From Limosilactobacillus fermentum (GTDB lineage: Bacteria > Bacillota > Bacilli > Lactobacillales > Lactobacillaceae), in assembly GCF_013394085.1 (NCBI RefSeq), contig NZ_CP040910.1, positions 524,387 to 588,386 on the forward strand: 64,000 nt of DNA. Direction: 5' to 3'. Each line of letters opens with the position of its first letter. Position 1 is the first letter of the stretch. A program made the position numbers and the translations under genes. Positions 15,311 to 23,529 of this stretch are shown here, piece by piece. The notes under the pieces are model-generated. The model made no database searches and was not told the origin of the DNA. It was given only the letters and a program-made list of their open reading frames with translations.

Positions 15311-15336
15311 ACACGTCCTGCGGGACGTGTTTTTTT
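15311..15336 (+). terminator. tRNA-Gln terminator
   Basis: ACACGTCC-TGCG-GGACGTGT, a perfect 8-bp stem followed by a run of T. Confidence 0.92.
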
Positions 15337-15399
15337 ATGCCCTGAAAACGGGCGCCCACCATCACTTTCGACAAATAAGTAACATTTCTTGCGATTCAG

Positions 15400-15428
15400 T
15401 TACAAATTTATTGCAAAAGTGTTACAAT
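15400..15428 (+). promoter_or_regulatory. promoter of the Ser/Thr-rich lipoprotein gene
   Basis: TTACAA (15400-15405), 17 bp, TACAAT (15423-15428). The leader before the ATG at 15475 is about 40 nt. Confidence 0.65.
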
Positions 15429-15474
15429 GAATTTGTAAACAAATAGGAAATTTAATAAACCGTGATGGGGGGTA

Positions 15475-16125
15475 ATGACTATGATGATTAAGAGCAAGGT
15501 TCTTACTAGCACAGTGATGTTGATGGCTGTTTTAGGATTAGCGGGGTGCGCCAACGCCAACACGAGTGCGCCCTCATCATCAAGTTCCAAGGCATCGAGT
15601 GCCAAGGTGGTTAAGGATAGTGGAAGCAAGAAGGCCACTGGTGAAAAGGCAAGTATGTCGAGTAGTCAAAATAGTTCAGCGGTTAGCCAAGCAACTAGTT
15701 CCAAGGTATCGAGTACCGCAAGTAGCACCACTAACGTTAGCCAAGCGGCTAGCACCTCAAGCACACCGGCTTCTTCAACTAGTCGTCAGGTAGCTAGTGC
15801 GACAGCCACTAAACAGGCAACGCCAACGACACCGGCAGCTGCAAGCGTTGCGTCCGCTTCTAGTAGCCAAGCTAGTTCTAGTAGCGTGGTAACTAGCCCG
15901 GCAACGGACACGTCAGTTTTACAAAAGTTCTTCGCCGCTAGCGGGGTTAGCCAAGCGAATGGTGATATTTACTTAGTAACCCCCAAGGCGGACGGTAGCT
16001 ATCAAGTTGAGATCCGTAACAACGGTGGTGACCCGCAAGTTGCCAGCTTGGTAGGGATGTACCAATACAACCCAACCACTAACCAAGTACAAAAGATGAA
16101 TATCGTAACGGGGCAATATGAGTAA
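15475..16125 (+). CDS. Ser/Thr-rich surface lipoprotein
   Basis: 216 aa. A lipoprotein signal peptide (hydrophobic LTSTVMLMAVLGLAGC) has a lipobox LAGC with Cys at about residue 25. About 115 residues are nearly all Ser, Ala, Thr, Lys and Val, forming an extended low-complexity stalk. The compact C-terminal domain of about 75 residues (from about 145; ...FFAASGVSQANGDIYLVTPKADG...) has no family I can name with confidence. It is likely a cell-surface protein held to the membrane by the lipid-modified Cys and spaced through the wall by the stalk. ATG codons at 15475, 15481 and 15484 are all possible starts. Confidence 0.85.
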   Translation: MTMMIKSKVLTSTVMLMAVLGLAGCANANTSAPSSSSSKASSAKVVKDSGSKKATGEKASMSSSQNSSAVSQATSSKVSSTASSTTNVSQAASTSSTPASSTSRQVASATATKQATPTTPAAASVASASSSQASSSSVVTSPATDTSVLQKFFAASGVSQANGDIYLVTPKADGSYQVEIRNNGGDPQVASLVGMYQYNPTTNQVQKMNIVTGQYE

Positions 16126-16148
16126 TTAAGTTAGTTTAGTAACGCAAG

Positions 16149-16187
16149 AGACTTGGAGAACGTTGGTGTTCTCCAGGTCTTTTTTTG
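16149..16187 (+). terminator. intrinsic terminator after the lipoprotein gene
   Basis: AGACTTGGAGAAC pairs with GTTCTCCAGGTCT and is followed by T7. Confidence 0.92.
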
Positions 16188-16198
16188 GGTTAAATTAG

Positions 16199-16226
16199 TT
16201 GACGCAAGGGAGAATCTGAGTAAAAC
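16199..16226 (+). promoter_or_regulatory. promoter of the marR-ABC operon
   Basis: TTGACG (16199-16204), 16 bp, TAAAAC (16221-16226). The -10 is weak. The palindromic operator begins 5 bp downstream of it. Confidence 0.5.
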
Positions 16227-16230
16227 TAAC

Positions 16231-16252
16231 AATCATTAGAAGTCTAATGATT
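16231..16252. promoter_or_regulatory. perfect palindromic operator, likely for the MarR protein
   Basis: AATCATTAGA, two bases, then TCTAATGATT: a perfect 10+10 inverted repeat around the expected transcription start. A third half site TCTAACGATT follows at 16258-16267. The size and place are typical of MarR-family autoregulation. Confidence 0.75.
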
Positions 16253-16283
16253 ATAAGTCTAACGATTTTGAGGAGGGGGACTA

Positions 16284-16745
16284 GTGGTAAGTGATGAGGA
16301 GATCTTTCAAAGCTATCACGACTTATTTATGCAAATTCGTGACGTGGTGATTAAACATAAGAAGGCGGCGGGCTTTCATGGGTCGGCACGGATCCTTGAG
16401 TCGCTTAATAAACAAGCGGACTTGTCACAACGCCAATTAGCGGATGAAGCAAGCATCAAACCCGGTTCGTTAACGGTAGCAATTGAAAAATTGGAGCGCC
16501 AGGGTTTGGTCACCAGAAAGCGTGATCCCCACGACAAGCGGATTATCCGGGTGGCGATTACGCAAGCGGGGCGAGAGCAATGGGCTAAGGTTCAGGCGGA
16601 CCGGGAGCGGTTTGGTCAACAGTTACTAAGTCCGCTTACGCCATCGGAACGTGAACAAACTTATCAAATTGCAATCAAGCTTCGCCAAGCATTAATTGAC
16701 CACTATGGTGAGACCAACGCACGAAAGGAGTTTTTCGATGATTAG
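16284..16745 (+). CDS. MarR-family transcriptional regulator
   Basis: 153-aa winged-helix dimer. The DNA-binding region is about residues 40-105: LSQRQLADEASIKPGSLTVAIEKLERQGLVTRKRDPHDKR, split here as a recognition helix and a wing with the conserved D-x-R. Dimer helices are at both ends. The start is a GTG with GAGGAGG upstream. It overlaps the first ABC gene, whose ATG lies within its last codons, so the regulator and exporter form one operon. It probably represses that operon through the palindrome at 16231-16252 and releases it on binding a toxic compound. Confidence 0.9.
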   Translation: MVSDEEIFQSYHDLFMQIRDVVIKHKKAAGFHGSARILESLNKQADLSQRQLADEASIKPGSLTVAIEKLERQGLVTRKRDPHDKRIIRVAITQAGREQWAKVQADRERFGQQLLSPLTPSEREQTYQIAIKLRQALIDHYGETNARKEFFDD

Positions 16746-18489
16746 AATCGCACGGCGCAACCTAGAGAAATTGCCGGCCCTCTTGGCGGTCATCTTCTTA
16801 TTGGTTCAGGTGGCGGCCGATCTGTACCTGCCGACCATCACCTCGGACTTAATTGATAAGGGGGTGATTAACCATGATATGGCCTACATTTGGCAACAAG
16901 GTGGCATAATGCTCTTGGTGGCCGCCCTCGGGTTGCTAGCCTCGGCTTGTAACGTTTACTTCGCCTCCACCCAGGGAATGAAGGTGGGGCAAAAGTTACG
17001 CCGGCAAATTTATCACAAGGTGTTAACCTTTTCGAGCAAGGAGATGTCTGACTTTGGTGATTCGTCTTTAATCACTAGGTCGACTAACGACATCGTCCAG
17101 GTTCAAAACGTGATGGTTCAGTTTTTACGGATGATGCTTCAATCACCGATCATGTTGGTGGCAGCCATCATCCTGGCTTACCACCGCGAGCCGCGCTTAA
17201 CGGGAGTTTTTGCCATCTCCTTGCCGGTCCTTGCCATCGTGGTAATTGGGGTGATGTACTTTGCCGTTCCGCTCTTTAAGAGTATTCAAAAGAAGACCGA
17301 CCGGATTAACCTGGTCTTTCGGGAAGGCTTGACCGGGGTGCGAGTAATTCGGGCCTTTAACCAGGACCAGCGGGAACAAGACCGTTTCGAAGGGGCCAAC
17401 GCCGATTACACCAACACCGGGATTAAGGCCTTCACCCTGGTTTCGTTACTCTTCCCAATCATGACTCTAATCCTTTCCCTAACTAACATTGGGATTATCT
17501 GGGTGGGAGCCAAGTTGATTGCTAACATGAGCATGCAAGTAGGGAACCTGATCGCCTTTATGACCTACTCGACCCAGATCCTGATGTCCTTTATGATGCT
17601 GTCCATGCTGTTTGTCTTTATTCCACGGGCCTCAGCTTCAGCTGCCCGTTTAAATGAAGTTTTAGATCGGCGCCCTAGCGTTAGTGACCCCACACCGGAT
17701 GAACAACTGAGTGTGGTTAAGGACGCACCAGCCAGCCTAACTTTTGATCACGTTAACTTCCGTTATGAAGGAGCCGAGGAACTGGCCTTGACCGACCTGA
17801 ACTTTAAGGTTCAAGCCGGACAAACCCTAGCCATTATCGGGGGGACCGGTTCGGGTAAGTCCTCGTTGGTTAACTTAATTCCTCACCTTTTCAACGTTGA
17901 AAGCGGACAGATTGAGGTCAACGGTCAACCGATCGACCGCTTGAGTCAACATGATTTACACCAAGAAATCTCGATCACCCAGCAAAAGGCGGTCCTCTTT
18001 ACCGGGACCGTTCGTTCCAACCTGCAGTTTGGTTATGAAACAGCGACCGAAGACGATATGTGGCGGGCACTAGAGATTGCCCAAGCTGCCGACTTCGTTA
18101 GAGAAGAGGGGGGCTTAGATACCATCGTCGAACAGGACGGGAGTAACTTCTCCGGGGGACAACGCCAACGGCTGGCAATTGCCCGGACAATTATTAAAAC
18201 GGCTTCCGTATACATCTTTGACGACTCCTTTTCCGCACTAGACTTCAAGACCGACGCCAAGTTACGCCAAGCCTTGCGCAGAGACCCGCAAATTCAGCGC
18301 GCCGTATCAGTAATTGTGGCCCAACGAATTTCAACGGTGGCCGACGCCGACCTTATTTTAGTGGTTGATGACGGTAAGGTGGTCGGCCAAGGGAGTCACG
18401 AAGAACTCAAGGCCACTAATAAGACCTACCAAGAAATTCTGCACTCGCAGATTCAAGAGGGGGATGAAGAACGTGCACAACGGAAATAG
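16738..18489 (+). CDS. heterodimeric ABC exporter subunit with degenerate ATPase site
   Basis: 583-aa half transporter: six membrane helices (about 15-310) fused to an ATPase domain (about 335-575). Walker A is GGTGSGKSS, signature FSGGQRQRLAIARTI, Walker B IFDDSFSALD. The residue after the Walker B Asp is Asp where active sites have Glu, the mark of the non-catalytic half in LmrCD/BmrCD-type multidrug exporters. The switch His is also replaced by Gln (VAQRIST). The start is ATG 16738 with GAAAGGAG upstream, overlapping marR by 8 bp. The partner gene starts 17 bp before its end. Confidence 0.93.
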   Translation: MIRIARRNLEKLPALLAVIFLLVQVAADLYLPTITSDLIDKGVINHDMAYIWQQGGIMLLVAALGLLASACNVYFASTQGMKVGQKLRRQIYHKVLTFSSKEMSDFGDSSLITRSTNDIVQVQNVMVQFLRMMLQSPIMLVAAIILAYHREPRLTGVFAISLPVLAIVVIGVMYFAVPLFKSIQKKTDRINLVFREGLTGVRVIRAFNQDQREQDRFEGANADYTNTGIKAFTLVSLLFPIMTLILSLTNIGIIWVGAKLIANMSMQVGNLIAFMTYSTQILMSFMMLSMLFVFIPRASASAARLNEVLDRRPSVSDPTPDEQLSVVKDAPASLTFDHVNFRYEGAEELALTDLNFKVQAGQTLAIIGGTGSGKSSLVNLIPHLFNVESGQIEVNGQPIDRLSQHDLHQEISITQQKAVLFTGTVRSNLQFGYETATEDDMWRALEIAQAADFVREEGGLDTIVEQDGSNFSGGQRQRLAIARTIIKTASVYIFDDSFSALDFKTDAKLRQALRRDPQIQRAVSVIVAQRISTVADADLILVVDDGKVVGQGSHEELKATNKTYQEILHSQIQEGDEERAQRK

Positions 18490-20305
18490 ACACCAAAAAG
18501 ACGGCGCCAAGGTACAACACTTTTGGAAGACGACGGGCCGTTTGCTCACTTATTTGAAGCCTTGGAAGTGGGGCGTGATTATTTCGATCCTGGTTGCGAT
18601 TGCGTCGGTGGTCTTTCAAGTGATGGCCCCCAAGGTGTTAGGGGAGGCCACAACGGTTATCTATAATGGCGTCTTGAAGGGGGCGTCTGAAATGAAGCTG
18701 GGGATGCACCTAAGCAAGTACCCGATTGACTTCACTAAGATTGGCCAAATTGTGATCGCTGTTTTAGTGATGTACGCATTGTCGGGCTTATTTTCCTTCG
18801 TCCAACAAGTGATGATGACCCGGATTTCGCAACGGGTGGTTTACCAACTACGGCAGGATTTTAAGTCTAAGATGTCCCGGTTACCAGTCTCTTTTTACGA
18901 CACCCATCCCAACGGGGACATCATGAGCCGGATGGTTAACGATATGGATAACATCTCCGGTACCCTCCAAAACGGGATGATTCAAATCATTACTTCCGCC
19001 CTGACCTTCGTGGGGGTATTGGCCCTCATGATTTCGATCTCGTGGAAGTTAACCTTAGTCGCCCTAATTACCGTTCCATTATCATTAGTGATTATTGGCT
19101 TTGTGGCACCAACGGCTCAGCGCCTCTTTGTCCGGCAGCAGGCGGTATTAGGTAAGATTAACGCGCAGGTGGAAGAAACTTACGCTGGCCACACAATCGT
19201 CCGGACCTTTAACCGGGAAGCGGACCAAGAAGCGCAGTTTGAAGAAAAAAACACCGCCTACTACCAAGCCGCTTGGAAGGCCCAGTTCTTCTCCATTTTG
19301 ATGTACCCAGCGATGGCCTTTGTCCGGAACCTGGGTTACTTGATGGTTGCGGTGGTCGGGGCGTTGCAAGTGGTGAACGGCCAGATTACCCTGGGGAACG
19401 TCCAGGCCTTCTTGCAATACACCAATCAGTTCTCGCAGCCAATCACCCAGATTGCTAGCCTGGCCTCGACCATTCAGCAGACGATCGCCTCAGCGGAACG
19501 GATTTTTGAGGTGCTAGACCAAGACGAAATGGACACTGACTTGGCTGATCAAACCGTCTTGCCGGGGCCACAGCCCAAAGTTGAGTTTAAAGACGTTAAC
19601 TTTAGCTACGATGACCAGCCGTTAATTCAAGACTTCAATCTCAAGGCCGAGCAGAATCACATGGTGGCGATTGTGGGGCCAACCGGGGCCGGAAAGACGA
19701 CGATTATTAACCTCTTGGAGCGCTTTTACGACGTCAAGGGAGGCCACATCTATTTGGATGGGCGCGATACCCGTTCCTTTACGCGGCCGGAATTGCGCAA
19801 GAAGATTGCCATAGTGCTACAAGATACCTGGCTGTTTACGGGGACGATTTACGACAACATCAAGTACGGTCGTGAAGATGCCACTGAAGAAGAGGTCTAC
19901 GCGGTTGCCAAACAGGCCCACGCCGATACCTTCATCCGTCAATTACCCAATGGTTACCAAACCGTATTGGACGAATCGGCCTCCAATATTTCTCAAGGGC
20001 AACGCCAACTGCTGACGATTGCCCGGGCCTTCTTGGCCGACCCGGAGGTCTTAATCTTGGATGAGGCGACCTCGTCAGTCGACACCCGGACCGAAGAGGC
20101 GATTCAAGACGCCATGAATGACATCCAAAAGGGGCGGACCAGCTTTGTGGTGGCCCACCGCTTGTCAACGATCCGCAGCGCCGAGCAAATCATCGTGATG
20201 AACCACGGTCAAATTATTGAAACCGGGGACCACGATAGCTTAATGGCAAAGGGCGGTTTTTACGCCGACCTGTACAACAGTCAGTTTGCCGGCAATCAGA
20301 TTTAA
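18473..20305 (+). CDS. heterodimeric ABC exporter subunit with canonical ATPase site
   Basis: About 610-aa partner half transporter. After a basic cytosolic N-terminus there are six membrane helices (about 30-330) and an ATPase domain: Walker A GPTGAGKTT, signature ISQGQRQLLTIARAF (Gln replaces the second Gly), Walker B LILDEATSSVD with catalytic Glu, switch His in VAHRLST. Together with the upstream subunit it makes a multidrug/lipid exporter of the LmrCD type. The start is GTG 18473, placed 9 bases after AGAGGGGG; ATG 18464 is in frame but too close to that site. The two subunits overlap by 17 bp, so translation is coupled. Confidence 0.93.
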   Translation: MHNGNRHQKDGAKVQHFWKTTGRLLTYLKPWKWGVIISILVAIASVVFQVMAPKVLGEATTVIYNGVLKGASEMKLGMHLSKYPIDFTKIGQIVIAVLVMYALSGLFSFVQQVMMTRISQRVVYQLRQDFKSKMSRLPVSFYDTHPNGDIMSRMVNDMDNISGTLQNGMIQIITSALTFVGVLALMISISWKLTLVALITVPLSLVIIGFVAPTAQRLFVRQQAVLGKINAQVEETYAGHTIVRTFNREADQEAQFEEKNTAYYQAAWKAQFFSILMYPAMAFVRNLGYLMVAVVGALQVVNGQITLGNVQAFLQYTNQFSQPITQIASLASTIQQTIASAERIFEVLDQDEMDTDLADQTVLPGPQPKVEFKDVNFSYDDQPLIQDFNLKAEQNHMVAIVGPTGAGKTTIINLLERFYDVKGGHIYLDGRDTRSFTRPELRKKIAIVLQDTWLFTGTIYDNIKYGREDATEEEVYAVAKQAHADTFIRQLPNGYQTVLDESASNISQGQRQLLTIARAFLADPEVLILDEATSSVDTRTEEAIQDAMNDIQKGRTSFVVAHRLSTIRSAEQIIVMNHGQIIETGDHDSLMAKGGFYADLYNSQFAGNQI

Positions 20306-20318
20306 GGTTCGATTTAAA

Positions 20319-20366
20319 ACACCCCCGTTTGGAAGCCAAAATGGGCTTTTGTACGGGGGTGTCTTT
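20319..20366 (+). terminator. intrinsic terminator of the ABC operon
   Basis: ACACCCCCGT pairs with ACGGGGGTGT with an inner stem (AAGCC/GGCTT), followed by CTTT. The T-run is short. Confidence 0.75.
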
Positions 20367-20399
20367 GGTATAATGGGTGAAAAGTAAGGGGGAAGTTGA

Positions 20400-21419
20400 T
20401 TGCAAACCTATCAAACAACGCAAGCGCAGTTACGGGCAATGGTCGACGACGGGGTGGTCCCCGGCATGTCTTATTGCCTCTTTGAACGCGACTGGCAGGT
20501 CGAAGCCGTTCGGGGGCTAGCGCAAATTGAACCGACTCCGGAACGGTTACGCCCTGGGATGCTTTATGACTTGGCTTCCCTAACCAAGGTGGTGGCAACG
20601 GTACCGGTGATCGCCATCCTCTTACAAAGCGGGCGCCTGTCTCTGGATGACCCGGTTAGTAGGTACTTACCGGAGTTTTCAAACGACCAGGTTAAAATCT
20701 ACCATTTGCTGACCCATTCGTCGGCAATTGGTGGCTACATTAAAAATCGTGATGACCTTGATGCTAAGCAGTTAACAACCGCCCTGTTAACGAACCAGAC
20801 TAGTGGGGTTAACCGGGACCGCTTGATTCGCTACGCCGACGTTAACTTCATCTACTTAGGCTGGATTGCCGAGCGCATCTTGGGGCAACCAATCCACGTG
20901 TTGGCGAGGGAGTTGGTCTTTGCCCCCTTACAGATGACGCAAATCACCGACCAGCCGGTAGCCACCCAAACGGTGCCGACGAGCATTGACCAGCGGCGGG
21001 GGCTCTTGCGCGGTCAAGTGCACGACCCCAAGGGAGCGGTGTTAGGGAGCCACTGCGGGTCGGCCGGCTTTTTTGCCCCCCTCACTGACTTGATTACCTT
21101 TAGCCGGGCCCTGGTGGGGACTAACCTGGCCGGCCTGTTGACCGAACAAACCATGGCGCAGCTCTTTAGCGATCAAACCAGAATGGTCAGCCCCCACCTC
21201 CGTGGCTTGGGCTGGAAGCTGGTCCCAAACCCAGCCACCCACCGTTTTTTGATTAGCCACACTGGCTACACCGGAACCCTCTTAGTCTTAGACCGTGATC
21301 ACGACCGGGGGCTAATTATGCTGACTAACCGGGTGCACCCGCGGGGGCAAAACAACCGCTACTTAGACCGCCGCGATCAAATCATTGCTACATACCTTCG
21401 TGAAATGGGAGAAAATTAA
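20400..21419 (+). CDS. serine hydrolase of the beta-lactamase (class C)/PBP4* family
   Basis: 339 aa, no signal peptide, so cytoplasmic unless exported otherwise. Penicillin-recognising motifs: the SxxK nucleophile motif in ASLTKVVA (about residue 60), YADVN in place of YxN (about 150), and HTG in ISHTGYTG (about 285). Such proteins act as esterases, peptidases or wall-modifying enzymes, and true beta-lactam hydrolysis is uncommon. The start is a TTG with AAGGGGGAAG upstream. Its stop overlaps the start of the cardiolipin synthase gene (TAATG), suggesting a shared envelope role. Confidence 0.85.
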   Translation: MQTYQTTQAQLRAMVDDGVVPGMSYCLFERDWQVEAVRGLAQIEPTPERLRPGMLYDLASLTKVVATVPVIAILLQSGRLSLDDPVSRYLPEFSNDQVKIYHLLTHSSAIGGYIKNRDDLDAKQLTTALLTNQTSGVNRDRLIRYADVNFIYLGWIAERILGQPIHVLARELVFAPLQMTQITDQPVATQTVPTSIDQRRGLLRGQVHDPKGAVLGSHCGSAGFFAPLTDLITFSRALVGTNLAGLLTEQTMAQLFSDQTRMVSPHLRGLGWKLVPNPATHRFLISHTGYTGTLLVLDRDHDRGLIMLTNRVHPRGQNNRYLDRRDQIIATYLREMGEN

Positions 21420-22906
21420 TGATAACTTGGGATACCATTCGCTATGTAATTGAAACTATCTGGTTAATTAACCTAGCCCTGGCCTTTTGGACGGTCTTTC
21501 GGGAGCGCCGGGACATCGCTTCAACCTGGGCCTGGCTGTTGGTCTTATCCTTTTTACCGGTGGTGGGCTTTGTCGCCTACCTCTTCGTGGGCCGCAAACT
21601 GTCGCACGACCAGATCTTCACCATCCAAGACGAACAACGGCGCATTCTAGAACAGTACAAGCAACAACAACAGCGCCTACTGGAGGCCCAAAAGCTCCTG
21701 CCTAAAGAAGAGCAATCGCGTAGGGATCAGATGATGGCCAACCTCTTGTTAAACACCGACAACGCCCTGCTAACCTTTGGCAACCAGGTACATTTATTTA
21801 CGGACGGGCACGCTAAGTTCGATCAGCTCATCAAAGACATTGATCAGGCCAAGCGGCACATCCACGTTGAATACTACACCTTTGCGGCCGATCAATTAGG
21901 TCATCGGGTCTTGGCGGCCCTTGAACGGGCAGCCGAGCGTGGGGTGGAAGTCCGGGTTCTTTATGACTTGTCGGGGTCGCGCGGGACCACTTACCGCTTC
22001 TTTAGTCACCTTGAAGAACTTGGTGGCCAAGCTCAGGCCTTCATTTCTAGCGCTAAGGCTCGTTTCAACACCCCCCGCTTGAATTACCACTTGCACCGTA
22101 AGTTGGTCATCATTGACGGTGACCTGGGCTACATTGGGGGCTTTAACATTGGTGATCAGTACCTGGGCGAGTCGCCAAAGTTTGGTTACTGGCGGGATAG
22201 CCACCTCCGGGTCGAGGGGACGGCCGTATTGATGATGCAAGCCCGCTTCATCATGGATTGGAACACGACTTGCCGGCGGACCAAAAAGGAGCGGATGGAC
22301 CTGGCGGGTGATTACGTTAACGTTCGAACCACCCGGCTAAAGAATCCGGATCGGTCAATGGTTCCGATGCAGATTGTTTCGTCCGGCCCCGATAACGATA
22401 ACCGGGCGATTCGTCGCGGTTACCAAGGGATCATTTCCTCGGCCCGTCACTACGTCTACATTCAAACCCCGTACCTAATTCCCGATGACGCAATTTTAGA
22501 GTCATTAGTGGTGGCGGCTAAATCCGGGATCGACGTTCGGATCATGATCCCGCCGATGCCGGATCACCCCTTTGTCTACCGGGCGACGGAGTACTTTGCC
22601 CACTACCTGGTTTCCAACGGGGTGAAGGTTTACAAGTACGATAAGGGCTTTTTGCACGCCAAGACCATGGTTTCCGGTGGTCACCTGGCGTCGGTCGGGT
22701 CGGCTAACCTGGATTACCGTTCCTTCCGGCTTAACTTTGAGGTTAACGCCTTTACTTACAACGAGCAGTTGGCTGGTGAATTGAAAGCGGCCTTTGAAAA
22801 CGATCTAAAAGACTGCACCCAACTGAACGAGGAGTACTTCGACCAGCAATCAGCTTGGCGGAAGTTCAAACAGGACTTCTGCCGCTTGCTCGCCCCAATT
22901 TTGTAA
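21419..22906 (+). CDS. cls: cardiolipin synthase (phospholipase D family)
   Basis: 495-aa membrane enzyme that joins two phosphatidylglycerols into cardiolipin. Two N-terminal membrane helices (about 8-28 and 38-58) precede two phospholipase D domains. The first HKD motif is complete (HRKLVIIDGDLGYIGGFN). The second reads HAKTMVSGGHLASVGSANLD: His413 and Lys415 are present, but the Asp normally seven residues after the His is Gly420. A coiled, Gln-rich stretch (about 75-105) follows the helices. It overlaps the upstream hydrolase gene by one base. Confidence 0.9.
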   Translation: MITWDTIRYVIETIWLINLALAFWTVFRERRDIASTWAWLLVLSFLPVVGFVAYLFVGRKLSHDQIFTIQDEQRRILEQYKQQQQRLLEAQKLLPKEEQSRRDQMMANLLLNTDNALLTFGNQVHLFTDGHAKFDQLIKDIDQAKRHIHVEYYTFAADQLGHRVLAALERAAERGVEVRVLYDLSGSRGTTYRFFSHLEELGGQAQAFISSAKARFNTPRLNYHLHRKLVIIDGDLGYIGGFNIGDQYLGESPKFGYWRDSHLRVEGTAVLMMQARFIMDWNTTCRRTKKERMDLAGDYVNVRTTRLKNPDRSMVPMQIVSSGPDNDNRAIRRGYQGIISSARHYVYIQTPYLIPDDAILESLVVAAKSGIDVRIMIPPMPDHPFVYRATEYFAHYLVSNGVKVYKYDKGFLHAKTMVSGGHLASVGSANLDYRSFRLNFEVNAFTYNEQLAGELKAAFENDLKDCTQLNEEYFDQQSAWRKFKQDFCRLLAPIL

Positions 22907-22911
22907 TAATA

Positions 22912-22947
22912 AAGGCCAGGAGAACATCATGTTTCTCCTGGCCTTTT
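22912..22947 (+). terminator. terminator of cls; first module of repeat copy A
   Basis: AAGGCCAGGAGAA and TTTCTCCTGGCCTTTT pair strongly. It is followed with no gap by the 25-bp repeat box. Confidence 0.88.
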
Positions 22948-22970
22948 GTTGTATTCGCAAATGTTAGACA
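22946..22970 (+). repeat. 25-bp intergenic box (copy A)
   Basis: TTGTTG, then TATTCGCAAATG, then TTAGACA. The middle is a degraded form of the palindrome TATTCGCGAATA. The same box follows a terminator-like hairpin at 46703-46727 (+), 31608-31632 (-) and 13733-13757 (-), and in shortened form at 41918-41930 (-). Confidence 0.8.
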
Positions 22971-22976
22971 GATAAC

Positions 22977-23085
22977 GTGCTCCCAACCACGGGCCTAGTA
23001 GCTAAGTACGGGTGAAGAACGGTGCGTGCCGCACCAACCTTCCCCCTAGCTTAGCTATACGACCCGAATCAGAGGTTGGTCGCAC
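22977..23085 (+). repeat. long palindromic intergenic repeat (copy A1)
   Basis: 109 bp that fold end to end: GTGCTCCCAACC with GGTTGGTCGCAC, ACGGGCCTAGTAGCTAAG with CTTAGCTATACGACCCG, and GGTGAAGAACGGTGCG with CGCACCAACCTTCCCC around a 3-nt loop. There is no open frame or ribosome site. 41 of 45 bases of its left arm match the reverse complement of the copy at 63331-63442. Confidence 0.85.
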
Positions 23086-23095
23086 TTCCAATAAC

Positions 23096-23206
23096 GTGCT
23101 CCCCAACCGCAGGCCTAGTGGCTAAGTCTGACCGGAGAACGATGCGTACCGCATCAACCCCCGTTCTATCCTTAGCCCACGGCCTGCTTGATAGGTTGGA
23201 TCGCAC
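23096..23206 (+). repeat. long palindromic intergenic repeat (copy A2)
   Basis: 111 bp directly repeating copy A1 after a 10-bp gap; both begin with ATAACGTGCT. Arms: GTGCTCCCCAACC with GGTTGGATCGCAC; GCAGGCCTAGTGGCTAAG with CTTAGCCCACGGCCTGC; GAGAACGATGCG with CGCATCAACCCCCGTTC. Where it differs from A1 (GCAGGCC for ACGGGCC; GATGCG for GGTGCG) the opposite arm has changed to match. It ends 7 bp from the stop codon of the converging gene. Confidence 0.85.
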
Positions 23207-23212
23207 TCACTT

Positions 23213-23518
23213 TTAACTATTTTTGATTTTGGTTTTGAGGTGGTCCATTTCCATCACCACGATCGTTTCTAACAGGGTGATGATGCAAACTGCCAGAAAG
23301 GACCAGTTACCTGGGGCAACGAACATGAAGATGATTAACAACCACGATCCCCAACTCCAGCGGTTGTCGATCCGGACAATCCGGCGAATTCGGCCCTCTA
23401 ATTCGGCGGGGGCCTCATCGTTGGCCAGTAGTCCACGTAAGTACAGTTGGAGGCGGACTTCAAAGAATGACTCGACGATAAAGGCGATCACCATGAGGGT
23501 GGAGAGTGAATTTAACAT
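23213..23518 (-). CDS. small membrane protein downstream of murT-gatD
   Basis: 101 aa with an N-terminal hydrophobic helix (about 1-20), a charged middle (LEGRIRRIVRIDNRW) and two further hydrophobic segments (about 55-92). No named family is recognised. It starts 11 bp after the gatD stop on the same strand with GGGGGTGG upstream, so it is probably the last gene of the murT-gatD operon. A membrane-anchoring or unrelated role cannot be decided. Confidence 0.7.
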   Translation of the reverse strand: MLNSLSTLMVIAFIVESFFEVRLQLYLRGLLANDEAPAELEGRIRRIVRIDNRWSWGSWLLIIFMFVAPGNWSFLAVCIITLLETIVVMEMDHLKTKIKNS

Positions 23519-23529
23519 TGCGCCACCCC

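Noticed and set aside
22977-23206. CRISPR array as an explanation for the tandem units
   Set aside because: Only two units of about 110 bp, each an inverted repeat, with a 10-bp gap; no short direct repeats with unique spacers and no cas genes.
22977-23206. T-box or other known riboswitch as an explanation for the tandem palindromes
   Set aside because: They lie downstream of genes, between converging transcripts, and lack T-box or other riboswitch core motifs.
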